A DNA stretch of 59,473 nucleotides from SHZI01 sp031409515 (GTDB lineage: Bacteria; Pseudomonadota; Gammaproteobacteria; Steroidobacterales; GCA-2729495), in NCBI GenBank assembly GCA_031409515.1, contig JANNXJ010000003.1, positions 1-59,473 on the forward strand, in the 5' to 3' direction. The position numbers and the translations under genes were made by a program. Under the pieces are notes generated by a model that was not told the DNA's origin, searched no databases, and worked only from the letters and a program-made list of their open reading frames with translations. Numbering within the stretch: position 1 is the stretch's first letter; every line of letters begins with the position of its first letter. Positions 24,498 through 33,059 of the stretch are shown piece by piece.

Positions 24498-25022
24498 TTG
24501 AGCACCACTGACGAATCCAGCCAGGACCAGAATTTCTTCAACCTCTTCATGGTCGTCATCGGCGCCCTGATCTTCGTCACCGTCGTCCTGATCTTCATTG
24601 CCCGCGCCATTGCCGCCGATACCCAGCTGGCCTGGGTGAAGGAAGACCCGGCTTACGCGCTGGCAATCGACGAGCGCATCAAGCCCGCGGGCTTCGTGGC
24701 CCTGCCCGGCGACGAGCCGGCCGGTGGCGCAGTCGCCGTCGTGGCGGCCGACGCTGCCGCTCCGGTCGCTGCCAAGCTTTCGGGCGAACAGGTGTACAAC
24801 GCTGCTTGCTTCGCCTGCCATGGCGCCGGTGTAGGCGGCGCGCCAAAGCTTGGCGATACGGCAGCCTGGGCCCCGCGTCGCGGCCAGGGCGCTGCCACGT
24901 TGAACAAGCACGCGATTGAGGGTTTTCAGGGCAAGGCCGGCTACATGCCCCCGAAGGGCGGCCGGGTGGACTTGTCTGACGAAGAGATCATCGCGGCGGT
25001 GGCGTTCATTTCGGGTTCCTGA
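24498..25022 (+). CDS. Membrane-anchored cytochrome c5
   Basis: The 174-residue protein begins with an uncleaved membrane anchor (FMVVIGALIFVTVVLIFIA, residues 17-35). An Ala-rich linker and a c5-type haem domain follow, with CFACH (104-108) and the methionine-ligand region GYMPPKGG. It transfers electrons in the periplasm. It starts at TTG 24498; no ATG gives the anchor. A possible -10 TATACT is at 24451. Confidence 0.9.
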   Translation: MSTTDESSQDQNFFNLFMVVIGALIFVTVVLIFIARAIAADTQLAWVKEDPAYALAIDERIKPAGFVALPGDEPAGGAVAVVAADAAAPVAAKLSGEQVYNAACFACHGAGVGGAPKLGDTAAWAPRRGQGAATLNKHAIEGFQGKAGYMPPKGGRVDLSDEEIIAAVAFISGS

Positions 25023-25248
25023 TCCGGAGCCTTGGCCCGGCCGGAGCAGTGCGTCGCGCTGACGGGCGGCTTCTGTGTGTTCTCCGTGAAATCCTGGTTA
25101 CATAAGCGTTTTCGTTTTCCTGAGAAAACAGCGCTGCTTCCGGAAACGTGAAGCACACGATTGATGGCCTCAGCGCCTGCCCCCGAGAATCCGCCCGCCG
25201 CAGAAAGAGCGTCATTCAGACGCCCCAGCACCGCGGCAGGGTGGAGCC

Positions 25249-25998
25249 ATGTTCCAGAGCACCGGCAAAATCACGAGCTGCCTGACCTTGGTCCTGCTGG
25301 TCCTGGGCATCCAGACGGCTGGAGCCAGCACCTGGAACTTCACTTCCGGCGGCACCTCTGGCGTAACCAGCGGCTCGTCCTATGGCAATCGGGTGACCTT
25401 TACCCAGGGTCTGGAGAGCCTGCGGACGACTGCCTGGTCCAACACCGGGAGCACTCCCCAGTACTCATTTGAAACAGCGGCGCTCGGCCGTTTCTCCACG
25501 GGCCTTGGCGTCTGCAACCGGGACGAAGGGTCTGTCACCGCCTGCATCAGCGGCTCTCTTCTGCACCAGGTCGACAACGTCAGTCAGCAGGACCTCGTGC
25601 TCTTTCTCTTTAGCTCTCCCCAGGCCATGCAGGCACTGACGATTGATCCTTACGGCGTCTGGGACCGGGATGTCAGCTTCTGGGTCGGCACGGTGTCACC
25701 CACCCTGAACCTGAGCGGCTCGACCTTCGCCAGTCTCGCCGCCCTCGGCTTCGGCCCTCAGGTGAACTCGCTCAACAGCGCCGGCGAAGCCGCGCTGACG
25801 ATCGGTCTCGGCGGACTGGTGGGCAATGCCCTGCTGGTGGGGGCCCTGAATCCGGCGGATGGAACAGCAGACCGTTTCAAGATCCGGTCACTGGTGACCA
25901 CGGCGCCGACGTCGGTGGTGCCGGTGCCTGCAGCGCTCTGGCTGTTTGTGTCAGCCCTCGGGGTGCTGACCTGCTTCAAACGGGGGCGCGCGAGCTGA
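25249..25998 (+). CDS. Exported protein with a VPxPA/PEP-CTERM-type sorting signal
   Basis: A 249-residue secreted protein with a signal peptide (LTLVLLVLGIQTAGA) and a beta-rich Ser/Thr/Gly body. The C-terminal tripartite signal is VPVPAAL, a membrane span, then KRGR. Such tails are cut and anchored by exosortase/archaeosortase-type enzymes, often in strains that make extracellular polysaccharide. No exosortase is in the window. Two cysteines (CNRDEGSVTAC) could form a disulfide. The 226 bases upstream hold a small palindrome GTTTTC-CTGA-GAAAAC (25114-25129) but no gene. Confidence 0.85.
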   Translation: MFQSTGKITSCLTLVLLVLGIQTAGASTWNFTSGGTSGVTSGSSYGNRVTFTQGLESLRTTAWSNTGSTPQYSFETAALGRFSTGLGVCNRDEGSVTACISGSLLHQVDNVSQQDLVLFLFSSPQAMQALTIDPYGVWDRDVSFWVGTVSPTLNLSGSTFASLAALGFGPQVNSLNSAGEAALTIGLGGLVGNALLVGALNPADGTADRFKIRSLVTTAPTSVVPVPAALWLFVSALGVLTCFKRGRAS

Positions 25999-26018
25999 CG
26001 GCTGCAGGTGCAGGCCCC

Positions 26019-26582
26019 TCAGGCAATCGAGTCGAGGTCTGCCGTGAAACCGATGGGGCGCCGTTTTGGCCGTGGGCCTGATGTCAGCGCTCGAATCGCT
26101 CCGTAAACCTCCTGAAACTGCCGTAGCGTTTCAGCATCGAGCGTAGCCAGCGATTGCTCCAGGGCAGCGAGCTTTCTGGCAAGCCCCTTGTTGGAAGCCA
26201 GCACCGCGCGAAGTCTGACAAAGGCGCGGACAACAAAAACACTCATCTCGACGGCTCTAGGCGTATTGAGAATGGTAGCTGCCATGATGGCTCCGTGTTC
26301 GGTGAATGCCAGCGGGAGTTTCCGTCGCCCGCCCCAACTTGATGTTGCAAAATGCAACTTCAAGCTGGAGTACTCCACCGCCGTCAGTTCAAACAGGAAG
26401 TCAGACGGGAAGCGCTTGCGGTTGCGCCGCACTTGTTGGTTCAGGCGCGCCGTGCTCACGCCAAATAGCTCTGCGAGTTCGCTATCAAGTAGTACCCTCT
26501 GACCACGCAGAAAGGCAATTCTTGTAGCAATACTCGCAACCGGAAGGTGATCCGAGACCTTGTGGGGCATGACACTGGCCAA
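26019..26582 (-). CDS. ORF6N (KilA-N-type) DNA-binding domain protein
   Basis: A 187-residue protein whose first half matches the ORF6N domain: RIAFLRGQRVLLDSELAELF followed by TARLNQQVRRNRKRFPSDFLF. LPLAFTEHGAIMAA follows. ORF6N domains occur in phage antirepressors and in scattered chromosomal genes of unknown role. The C-terminal half is a predicted coiled helix. No other phage genes adjoin it, so it is probably a stray mobile-origin gene. Confidence 0.9.
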   Translation of the reverse strand: MASVMPHKVSDHLPVASIATRIAFLRGQRVLLDSELAELFGVSTARLNQQVRRNRKRFPSDFLFELTAVEYSSLKLHFATSSWGGRRKLPLAFTEHGAIMAATILNTPRAVEMSVFVVRAFVRLRAVLASNKGLARKLAALEQSLATLDAETLRQFQEVYGAIRALTSGPRPKRRPIGFTADLDSIA

Positions 26583-26675
26583 GTCGGGTGACCCCGAAGG
26601 TGTGTCCCGTCCGGCACCGCCTACAAAGCCTCTAAAGTTGTAACTGTAGCGAGATTCTAGAACGACCCTTGCGCC

Positions 26676-28196
26676 TCACTGACCGGCCTGGGCTGGTGCG
26701 CCAGACCGAGATCCCAACTGCCGCTCCGCCCGCAGGCTGATAGCCTCCGCCACCTGACTGACGCCAATTGAGTCGGCCCCAGCCAGATCCGCCAGCGTCC
26801 GCGCCACGCGGCGCACCCCGTCCTGCGCCCGGGCCGACAGCGCAAACCGGCTGCTGGCTGCTTCGAGCAAGGCCTCGCCCGCCGGTTCAAAACTGCAATA
26901 GGTACGAAGATCTCGCGCTGCGAGACGACCATTGAGGCACCCACTGCGCCGTTGCTGACGCGCCACCGCACCGGCCACCCGAGCCCGGACGGTTGCCGAG
27001 GTTTCAGCTTCTCCGCCGCGCAGCGCACTCCGGTTCACGCTCACAATCAGATCCACCCGATCCAGCAACGGCCCCGACACCTTCATCTGATAACGCCGCA
27101 CCTGATCCGGCGTGCACCGGCACTCCTGCTCCCGATCCCCGGCAAAGCCACAGGGACAGGGGTTCATCGCCGCCACCAGCTGAAACTCGGCGGGGTACTC
27201 GACGGTGCGGAGCGCCCGGGCAATCGTGATCTGGCCAGTGCCGAGGGGCTCCCGCAGGGCTTCCAGTACGGGCCGGGAGAACTCGGGCAGCTCATCCAGA
27301 AACAGCACGCCGCGATGGGCCAGGGAGATCTCGCCGGGGCGGGGATTCCCCCCGCCACCAACCAGGGCAGCCGCCGACGCCGTGTGGTGCGGGGCGCGGA
27401 ACGGCCGCCGGCGAAACTCCAGCACGCCACCGGCCAGGGACTGGAGCGCCGCCGTCTCCAGTGCCTCGCCGTCGCTGAGGTCCGGCAGCAAGCCCGGGAG
27501 GCGCCGGGCCAGCATGGTCTTCCCGGTCCCCGGCGGGCCGACCAGCAACAGGTGATGGCCGCCAGCGGCGGCCACTTCGAGAGCACGCCGGGCTGCCGCC
27601 TGGCCCTTCACGTCCTTAAGGTCCTCGAGCTCGACCGTGGCAGCAGGCAGGGGCAGCTCCGCCGGGGGCGGGGCGGGCAGTTCGCCCGTGCCGTTCAGGT
27701 AACTCACCACCTCCCGCAGCTCACTGGCGAGCCGGATCCGGTCGCCGCCGAGCAGGGCGGCCTCGACGACGCCCGCCGCCGGGACGATCGCCAGACGCCC
27801 CGCCTGCCGCGCCTTGAGGAGCGCGGGGATCAGCCCCGGGACACGCCGCAGGACACCGGAGAAGGCCAGCTCCCCCAGGAACTCGACGCCACCGACGCGC
27901 CGGGCGCTCACCTGTCCGGACGCCACGAGAATGGCGATCGCTATCGCGAGGTCGAAACCGCTGCCGGACTTGGGCAGATCCCCCGGGGCCAGGTTGACGG
28001 TGATGCGGCCGTCGGGAAATTGCAGTCCCGACGATTGAATGGCAGCCCGGACCCGGTCGCGGCTTTCCCGGACTGCGGTTTCGATCAGGCCAATGATGGT
28101 GAACTGGGGCAGGCCTCCGGCTACGTGGGCCTCGACCGCGACCTCCGGAGCCTTCAGGCCCAACTGGGCGCGGGTCAGGGTGGTGGCGAGGCGCAA
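26676..28196 (-). CDS. comM: ComM/YifB Mg-chelatase-like AAA+ ATPase
   Basis: Hexameric helicase that extends branch migration during natural transformation in Vibrio and Acinetobacter. The 506-residue protein has an N-terminal Lon-protease-like domain (about 1-180), an AAA+ core with Walker A GPPGTGKT and Walker B LFLDELPEF, and a C-terminal Mg-chelatase domain including a zinc-type cluster (NPCPCGF ... CRCTP). Its start overlaps ubiK by 22 bases. Confidence 0.95.
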   Translation of the reverse strand: MRLATTLTRAQLGLKAPEVAVEAHVAGGLPQFTIIGLIETAVRESRDRVRAAIQSSGLQFPDGRITVNLAPGDLPKSGSGFDLAIAIAILVASGQVSARRVGGVEFLGELAFSGVLRRVPGLIPALLKARQAGRLAIVPAAGVVEAALLGGDRIRLASELREVVSYLNGTGELPAPPPAELPLPAATVELEDLKDVKGQAAARRALEVAAAGGHHLLLVGPPGTGKTMLARRLPGLLPDLSDGEALETAALQSLAGGVLEFRRRPFRAPHHTASAAALVGGGGNPRPGEISLAHRGVLFLDELPEFSRPVLEALREPLGTGQITIARALRTVEYPAEFQLVAAMNPCPCGFAGDREQECRCTPDQVRRYQMKVSGPLLDRVDLIVSVNRSALRGGEAETSATVRARVAGAVARQQRRSGCLNGRLAARDLRTYCSFEPAGEALLEAASSRFALSARAQDGVRRVARTLADLAGADSIGVSQVAEAISLRAERQLGSRSGAPAQAGQ

Positions 28197-28435
28197 GCCA
28201 GCTTTTCTTCCAGGGTCTTCAGGTCTGCTTCGACCCGGGTGAGCTTGTCCCGGGTGCGCTCCAGCACCCGCCGCTGCACGTCGAACTCCTCCCGGGTCAC
28301 CAGCTGCAGTTTCTCGAAGGTGCTGCTGAGCAGGGCCTCGAAATTCCGCTCCAGGTCAGCCTGCAGCGCCCGGACACTCCCGGGCACATTGGCCGCCAGC
28401 TTGCGGGCCAGGTCTTCAACAAACTTCGCATCCAT
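28175..28435 (-). CDS. ubiK: Ubiquinone biosynthesis accessory factor UbiK (BMFP domain)
   Basis: Small coiled-coil protein that helps organise the ubiquinone synthesis complex in Proteobacteria. The 86 residues start MDAKFVEDLARKL and end in a long coiled coil (FDVQRRVLERTRDKLTRVEADLKTLEEKL, shown here only as landmarks). ATG 28435 was chosen, with AGGAG about 9 bases upstream; a second ATG at 28462 is possible. It is followed by comM and lies divergent from glnK. Confidence 0.88.
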   Translation of the reverse strand: MDAKFVEDLARKLAANVPGSVRALQADLERNFEALLSSTFEKLQLVTREEFDVQRRVLERTRDKLTRVEADLKTLEEKLACASPPP

Positions 28436-28572
28436 GGTTTTCAGCTCCTGCTGTTCAGGCACGCCCTGTAACGACTCAATCCGCTCTCGCCGGCGCCCTG
28501 TATTGGTGCAAAAATCCCGGGTGGAACGGTGAGACCGGCGCCCCCGCGGGGCGGGGCCGGCTTACCAGTACT

Positions 28573-28588
28573 TGGCACGCATCGTGCT
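28573..28588 (+). promoter_or_regulatory. Sigma-54 promoter of glnK-amtB
   Basis: TGGCACGCATCGTGCT matches the sigma-54 consensus TGGCACG-N4-TTGCW in all but one position. GG (28574-28575) and GC (28586-28587) are the required 10 bases apart. A TGGTGCA sequence at 28504-28510 fits one half of an NtrC site. This predicts induction under nitrogen limitation, with a leader of about 115-120 bases. Confidence 0.88.
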
Positions 28589-28715
28589 TAGTGCGCATGG
28601 GGTCGGCGCGATGATCGTGCCAGTCCCGTCCAGAGCAAACAAGCCAGTTTAGGAGCGCTTTCATGGCGAAACACGCCTTGACGAACTTCAGCCGCGGCCC
28701 GCAGGAGTTCGGCCC

Positions 28716-29054
28716 ATGAAACTCATCACTGCCATCATCAAGCCCTTCAAGCTCGACGACGTGCGCCAGGCCATCACCGAAATGGGCGTGCAGGGCATCA
28801 CGGTCACCGAGGTCAAGGGCTACGGCCGTCAGCGGGGCCACACCGAACTCTACCGGGGCGCCGAGTACGTCGTGGACTTTCTGCCCAAGACCAAGCTGGA
28901 ACTGGCCGTAGCCGACGACATCGTGGAACAGGTGGTCGAGGCGATCGTCAACACGGCCCGCACCGGCAAGATTGGCGACGGCAAGATCTTCGTCACCCAA
29001 CTGGACGAGGTGGTCCGGATCCGCACCGGGGAAACCGGCGGCGAAGCCGTCTGA
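28716..29054 (+). CDS. glnK: Nitrogen regulatory PII protein GlnK
   Basis: Trimeric signal protein that senses ATP/ADP and 2-oxoglutarate and, when nitrogen is plentiful, plugs the AmtB channel. The 112 residues include the T-loop with uridylylation site Tyr51 (GHTELYRGAEYVVDF) and the C-terminal pattern GKIGDGKIFV. GlnK rather than GlnB is called because it precedes amtB and has a sigma-54 promoter. Confidence 0.95.
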   Translation: MKLITAIIKPFKLDDVRQAITEMGVQGITVTEVKGYGRQRGHTELYRGAEYVVDFLPKTKLELAVADDIVEQVVEAIVNTARTGKIGDGKIFVTQLDEVVRIRTGETGGEAV

Positions 29055-29121
29055 CCCGCGCCCCACTTCGTCCCAGAAGCCCACTTCACGACAGAAAAAG
29101 ATTCGCCCAGGAGATAACACC

Positions 29122-30543
29122 GTGACTCAACTCAAGACTCTTCTGACCCGGTTCCGCAACGCGTTGCGCCTTGCGTCGCCAGCTCTGCTTGTGGCCAGTC
29201 TGCTGGCCCCCGGTCTCGCCTTCGGCGCCGATACGCCGGTGGCGGACAAGGGCGACACGGCCTGGCTCCTGACCTCGACGATGCTGGTCATCCTGATGAC
29301 CATTCCCGGGCTGGCACTGTTCTACGGCGGCATGGTCCGGTCGAAGAACGTGCTGTCGGTGTTGATGCAGGTCTTCATGACCTTCTGCCTGATCGCCCTT
29401 CTCTGGGCCATCTACGGCTACAGCATCGCCTTCACGAGCGGCTCGGCATTCTTCGGGGGCTTCGACCGCCTCTTCATGAGTGGCCTGACCGTTGAATCGA
29501 TGGCCGCCACCTTCTCCAAGGGCGTCTATGTGCCCGAAATGGCCTACTTCGTCTTCCAGCTCACCTTCGCCTGCATCACGCCCTGCCTGATCGTTGGCGC
29601 CTTCGCGGAGCGCATCAAGTTCTCGGCGGTGCTGGTGTTCATGGTGTTCTGGTTCACCTTCTCCTACCTGCCCATTGCCCACATGGTGTGGTTCTGGGCG
29701 GGGCCGGATGCCTACACCGACGCCGAGGCCGGTGCCGCCGCCGGGGCGACGGCGGGCTTCCTCTTCCAGAAGGGCGCGCTGGACTTCGCCGGTGGCGCGG
29801 TGGTGCACATCAATGCCGGCATCGCCGGACTGGTGGGCGCCTATTTCCTGGGCAAGCGCGTGGGCTTTGGCCGTTCGTCTTTCCAGCCCCACAACCTGCC
29901 GATGGTGATGATCGGCACCTGCCTGCTGTGGGTGGGCTGGTTTGGCTTCAACGTGGGCTCCAATCTGGAAGCCAACGGGCTCGCTGCCCAGGTGTTTGCC
30001 AACACCATCCTCGCCACCGCAGGTGCGGCTCTGGCCTGGTCTTTTGCCGAGTGGGCCTTCCGGGGCACACCGACCATGCTCGGGGCTGCTTCCGGCGCCA
30101 TTGCCGGTCTCGTGGCCATCACCCCGGCCTGCGGGTGGGTTGGCCCCATGGGCGCCATCTGTATCGGCCTCATCGCCGGCCTGGTCTGTCTCTGGGCAGT
30201 GACCAAGCTCAAGGCCATGCTGGGCTATGACGACTCCCTGGACGTGTTCGGTGTGCACGGCGTCGGCGGCATCACCGGAGCGCTGCTCACCGCCGTGTTC
30301 TGCGACCCGTCCCTCGGCGGCACCGGCGTCTACGACTACGTGGCCAATCAGGTTGCGCCCTACTCCATGTCGGCCCAGTTCATCGCCCAGCTGTGGGCGG
30401 TGGGCACCACGGTCGTCTGGTCGGGGGTGGTCTCCATAGTTGGCTTCGCCCTGGTCAAGGCGACTATTGGCCTGCGGGTCAGCGAGGACCAGGAACGGGA
30501 AGGCCTGGACACCGTGTCCCACGGGGAGAGCGCCTACACCTGA
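29122..30543 (+). CDS. amtB: Ammonium transporter AmtB
   Basis: Trimeric inner-membrane ammonium channel. The 473-residue precursor starts with a signal-like segment ending LAFGADT, then 11 membrane spans. Typical motifs are LALFYGGMVRSKN, GSALDFAGG-like LDFAGGAVVHINAG and DVFGVHGVGG, with the pore histidines in HIN and HGVGG. GTG 29122 follows AGGAG at a good distance. It is 67 bases after glnK, in the same operon. Confidence 0.95.
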   Translation: MTQLKTLLTRFRNALRLASPALLVASLLAPGLAFGADTPVADKGDTAWLLTSTMLVILMTIPGLALFYGGMVRSKNVLSVLMQVFMTFCLIALLWAIYGYSIAFTSGSAFFGGFDRLFMSGLTVESMAATFSKGVYVPEMAYFVFQLTFACITPCLIVGAFAERIKFSAVLVFMVFWFTFSYLPIAHMVWFWAGPDAYTDAEAGAAAGATAGFLFQKGALDFAGGAVVHINAGIAGLVGAYFLGKRVGFGRSSFQPHNLPMVMIGTCLLWVGWFGFNVGSNLEANGLAAQVFANTILATAGAALAWSFAEWAFRGTPTMLGAASGAIAGLVAITPACGWVGPMGAICIGLIAGLVCLWAVTKLKAMLGYDDSLDVFGVHGVGGITGALLTAVFCDPSLGGTGVYDYVANQVAPYSMSAQFIAQLWAVGTTVVWSGVVSIVGFALVKATIGLRVSEDQEREGLDTVSHGESAYT

Positions 30544-30563
30544 TTGACTCCACGGGTGACTGC

Positions 30564-30598
30564 GGCGGGGCCGCCCGGGCGTTATGCCCGGCCCCGCC
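30564..30598 (+). terminator. GC-rich hairpin after amtB
   Basis: GGCGGGGC (30564-30571) pairs with GCCCCGCC (30591-30598), with an inner CGGGC/GCCCG stem and a GTTAT loop. No T-run follows, so termination is uncertain. Confidence 0.5.
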
Positions 30599-30745
30599 GG
30601 AGCCACCCACCTCGCCGGCCCCTGATCCAGCCCCATTCATGGGTTTCAGGAGCCGCTCCCCGGCATCCGCCGACCGTGAACCCGATCCCGTCTCCCGGTC
30701 GGCCCGGGTGGCATAATCGCCCCACTTCGAGGTGAGGTTGCCGTC

Positions 30746-31231
30746 ATGAAGCGCCTGTCTGCCCCTGCCGGTTTGTTGGTGCTCTGCATCGCTGGCTTCG
30801 CCGCGTCCACGGCAGTGGCGCAGGAGGCCTCGGTGTACAAGTGGGTGGATGCCCAGGGCGTCCCGCACTTCAGCGATCAGCCGCCCCTGGACAGCAGCGC
30901 TGAGGAGCTGACCATCCGCTTCCGGAAGACGGACAAAGCCGCGCTGCAGGCCCGGGTCGAAGCCGAGTCGGAACTGGACGCCGCAGCGGCAGTCCGGGAA
31001 GACCTGACGCAGACCGAGGCGGCGGCTGCCAAGGCCGACCGGCTCAAGGTGCTGGCCGAGCGGGAAGCCATCTGCACGGTGGCCAAGGATCGTATGGCAA
31101 AGTACGGCAGTGCACAGCGGCTCTACAAGCCCGGCGCCGACGGTGAGCGCATCTACCTGACTGACGAGGAACTCGATGTCGAGCGTGCCAACGCCAGCCG
31201 GGCAGTCGACCAGGCCTGCAGCAGTAAGTAG
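30746..31231 (+). CDS. DUF4124 periplasmic protein
   Basis: A 161-residue exported protein with a signal peptide ending TAVAQEA and an N-terminal DUF4124 domain (VYKWVDAQGVPHFSDQPP). A charged helical, probably coiled-coil region follows. The role of the family is unknown. Its last 56 bases overlap the start proposed for algZ. Confidence 0.85.
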   Translation: MKRLSAPAGLLVLCIAGFAASTAVAQEASVYKWVDAQGVPHFSDQPPLDSSAEELTIRFRKTDKAALQARVEAESELDAAAAVREDLTQTEAAAAKADRLKVLAEREAICTVAKDRMAKYGSAQRLYKPGADGERIYLTDEELDVERANASRAVDQACSSK

Positions 31232-32303
31232 CGCCGGCCAGACGGGCAACGCCAACCATTTCACGCTTCCGGATCTCTGCTCGCCCCTTGCCGTCTTTGG
31301 CGTCGTCCTCGCTTCCCAGCTCCTCGCCCTGCTCCTGACCCTTGCCGGCCAACCCGGCTGGTTTGCGTTCTATTCACAACTGTCCCAGGCAGCGCTGCTG
31401 CTGCTCTGGATCGGCCTGATCGCGGCGGCCGTCCTCTGCCGGCTGCGCCAGTGGCTCACCCGGTTTGCGGTCCCGGAAGGCAGCGTGGTCACTTACGGGG
31501 TGGTCATGGCCTGCGTCGCGGCTGTCTCGGAGACTGCCTTCTGGCTCGGCCGTTTCCTTGGGGCCGGGCCCGATACCGGCGGTGGCTGGTTCCCGACCGA
31601 CCACTGGTCCTTTCTGACCCGGAACCTCGCCATCGCCACGCTGGTGATGGCCCCGCTGCTGCGCTATTTCTATGTGTCCCAGCAGTGGCAACGGAATGTG
31701 CGCCGGGAGGCGGAGTCCCGGCTGAATGCGCTGCAGGCCCGGATCCGGCCGCACTTTCTCTTCAACAGCATGAACACCATCGCGTCCCTCACCCGCTCGA
31801 ACCCGGTGGCCGCCGAGCAGGCTGTGGAGGACCTGGCCGACCTGTTCCGCGCCTCGTTGCGGGACGGGCGGCAGCTCATCCCGTTGCATGAAGAGCTGGA
31901 GATCGCCCGGGTCTATGAGCGCATGGAACAGCACCGCCTGGGAGCCCGTCTCCAGGTGGACTGGCAACTGGGCGCCTTGCCCGCCACGGCGGAAATTCCC
32001 GGGCTCACGATTCAGCCCCTGCTGGAGAACGCCATCTACCATGGCATCGAACCGTCGCCCCAGCCGGGCATCATCTCGGTCTCCGGCGAATCCGACGGCA
32101 AGCTGATCCGCATCGCCGTCACGAACCCACTGCCGCCGGTGGGTCTGACGTCCCGTCCGGGCCACGGCCTGGCCCTGGACAACATTCGCGAGCGCCTGGA
32201 GCTGGCCTTCGGCCAGGATGGAACCCTGGCAGTACTGGCTGGGCCAGACCGCTATACCGTTACTGTCACCTTTCCGGCCAACGGGGTCCGCAGCTACGCA
32301 TGA
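31176..32303 (+). CDS. algZ: LytS-type sensor histidine kinase AlgZ (FimS)
   Basis: Membrane histidine kinase that works with AlgR; in Pseudomonas the pair controls alginate, twitching motility and virulence. The 375-residue protein has about four to five membrane spans (40-165), then the LytS kinase signature RIRPHFLFNSMNTI with His193. An ATPase domain follows (LLENAIYHGIEP; GHGLALDNIRERL). ATG 31176 overlaps the DUF4124 gene by 56 bases, so a later start is possible. It overlaps algR by four bases. Confidence 0.9.
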   Translation: MSSVPTPAGQSTRPAAVSSAGQTGNANHFTLPDLCSPLAVFGVVLASQLLALLLTLAGQPGWFAFYSQLSQAALLLLWIGLIAAAVLCRLRQWLTRFAVPEGSVVTYGVVMACVAAVSETAFWLGRFLGAGPDTGGGWFPTDHWSFLTRNLAIATLVMAPLLRYFYVSQQWQRNVRREAESRLNALQARIRPHFLFNSMNTIASLTRSNPVAAEQAVEDLADLFRASLRDGRQLIPLHEELEIARVYERMEQHRLGARLQVDWQLGALPATAEIPGLTIQPLLENAIYHGIEPSPQPGIISVSGESDGKLIRIAVTNPLPPVGLTSRPGHGLALDNIRERLELAFGQDGTLAVLAGPDRYTVTVTFPANGVRSYA

Positions 32304-33040
32304 GTGTCGAACCTGCCAGCGTCCTGATCGTCGATGACGAGCCCCCGGCCCGCAGCCGCCTGCGCCAGCTGGTGGGCGACCTGGAGGGCTTCAGTGTGGT
32401 CGGGGAAGCGAGCCACGGGGAGGAAGCTCTGCAGCTCTGCAACACGCTGCAGCCGGACGTGGTCCTCCTCGACATCCGCATGCCGGGCATGGACGGCCTG
32501 CAGGTCGCGAGCCAGCTGGCCGGCTGGGAACGCCGGCCCGCCGTCGTGTTCACGACCGCCTATGACGAGTACGCCATCCAGGCCTTCGAGGCCCAGGCGG
32601 TGGGGTACCTGCTAAAGCCGGTCCGCCGGGAGCGCCTTCAGCAGACCCTGGAGCATGCCGCCCGGGTGGGGCGCGCCCAGCTGCTCCGGATTCCGGGCGC
32701 CGCGCCCCGCACCCACCTTTGCGTACAGCGCACGCGGGGCCTGCAGATGATTCCCGTGGACGACATCCTCTGTTTTCAGGCCGACCAGAAGTACGTCACG
32801 GCGTACTACGCCGGGGGTGAGGCTCTCCTTGATGAGCCGCTGAAGGATCTGGAGGACGAGTTCGGGGAACGTTTCCTCCGCATTCACCGGAATGCGCTGG
32901 TCGCGGTGGCCTGGCTGGACAGCCTGGACCGGGATGACAGTGGCACCTGGCAGGTCCGGCTCAAAGCGGATTTTCCCCTGCTGCAGGTCAGCCGGCGGCA
33001 TGTGGGCGACGTGAAACGGCGGTTGCGGGCCGGGGGCTAG
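32300..33040 (+). CDS. algR: LytTR response regulator AlgR
   Basis: DNA-binding partner of AlgZ. The 246-residue protein has a receiver domain with phosphorylation site Asp58 (VVLLDIRMPGMDG). A LytTR DNA-binding domain follows (ILCFQADQKYVTAYYAGGE, FLRIHRNALVAV). In Pseudomonas and relatives algR is followed by hemC-hemD-hemX-hemY; here it is followed by the pigment island, and hemX resumes about 20 kb later. Confidence 0.94.
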   Translation: MSVEPASVLIVDDEPPARSRLRQLVGDLEGFSVVGEASHGEEALQLCNTLQPDVVLLDIRMPGMDGLQVASQLAGWERRPAVVFTTAYDEYAIQAFEAQAVGYLLKPVRRERLQQTLEHAARVGRAQLLRIPGAAPRTHLCVQRTRGLQMIPVDDILCFQADQKYVTAYYAGGEALLDEPLKDLEDEFGERFLRIHRNALVAVAWLDSLDRDDSGTWQVRLKADFPLLQVSRRHVGDVKRRLRAGG

Positions 33041-33059
33041 CTACCCCGCGGGAGCGTCT

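Noticed and set aside
25114..25129. GTTTTC-CTGA-GAAAAC palindrome as a terminator of cytochrome c5
   Set aside because: The stem is only six weak pairs with no T-run; it could equally be a chance or an operator site, so it was not listed as a feature.
26019..26582. Prophage remnant around the ORF6N gene
   Set aside because: No integrase, structural or lysis genes are adjacent; neighbours are core genes.
29086..30636. A 516-residue open frame on the minus strand opposite amtB
   Set aside because: It is a codon-bias shadow of amtB in GC-rich DNA; its translation is low-complexity (His/Gly/Arg/Glu rich) with no family similarity.
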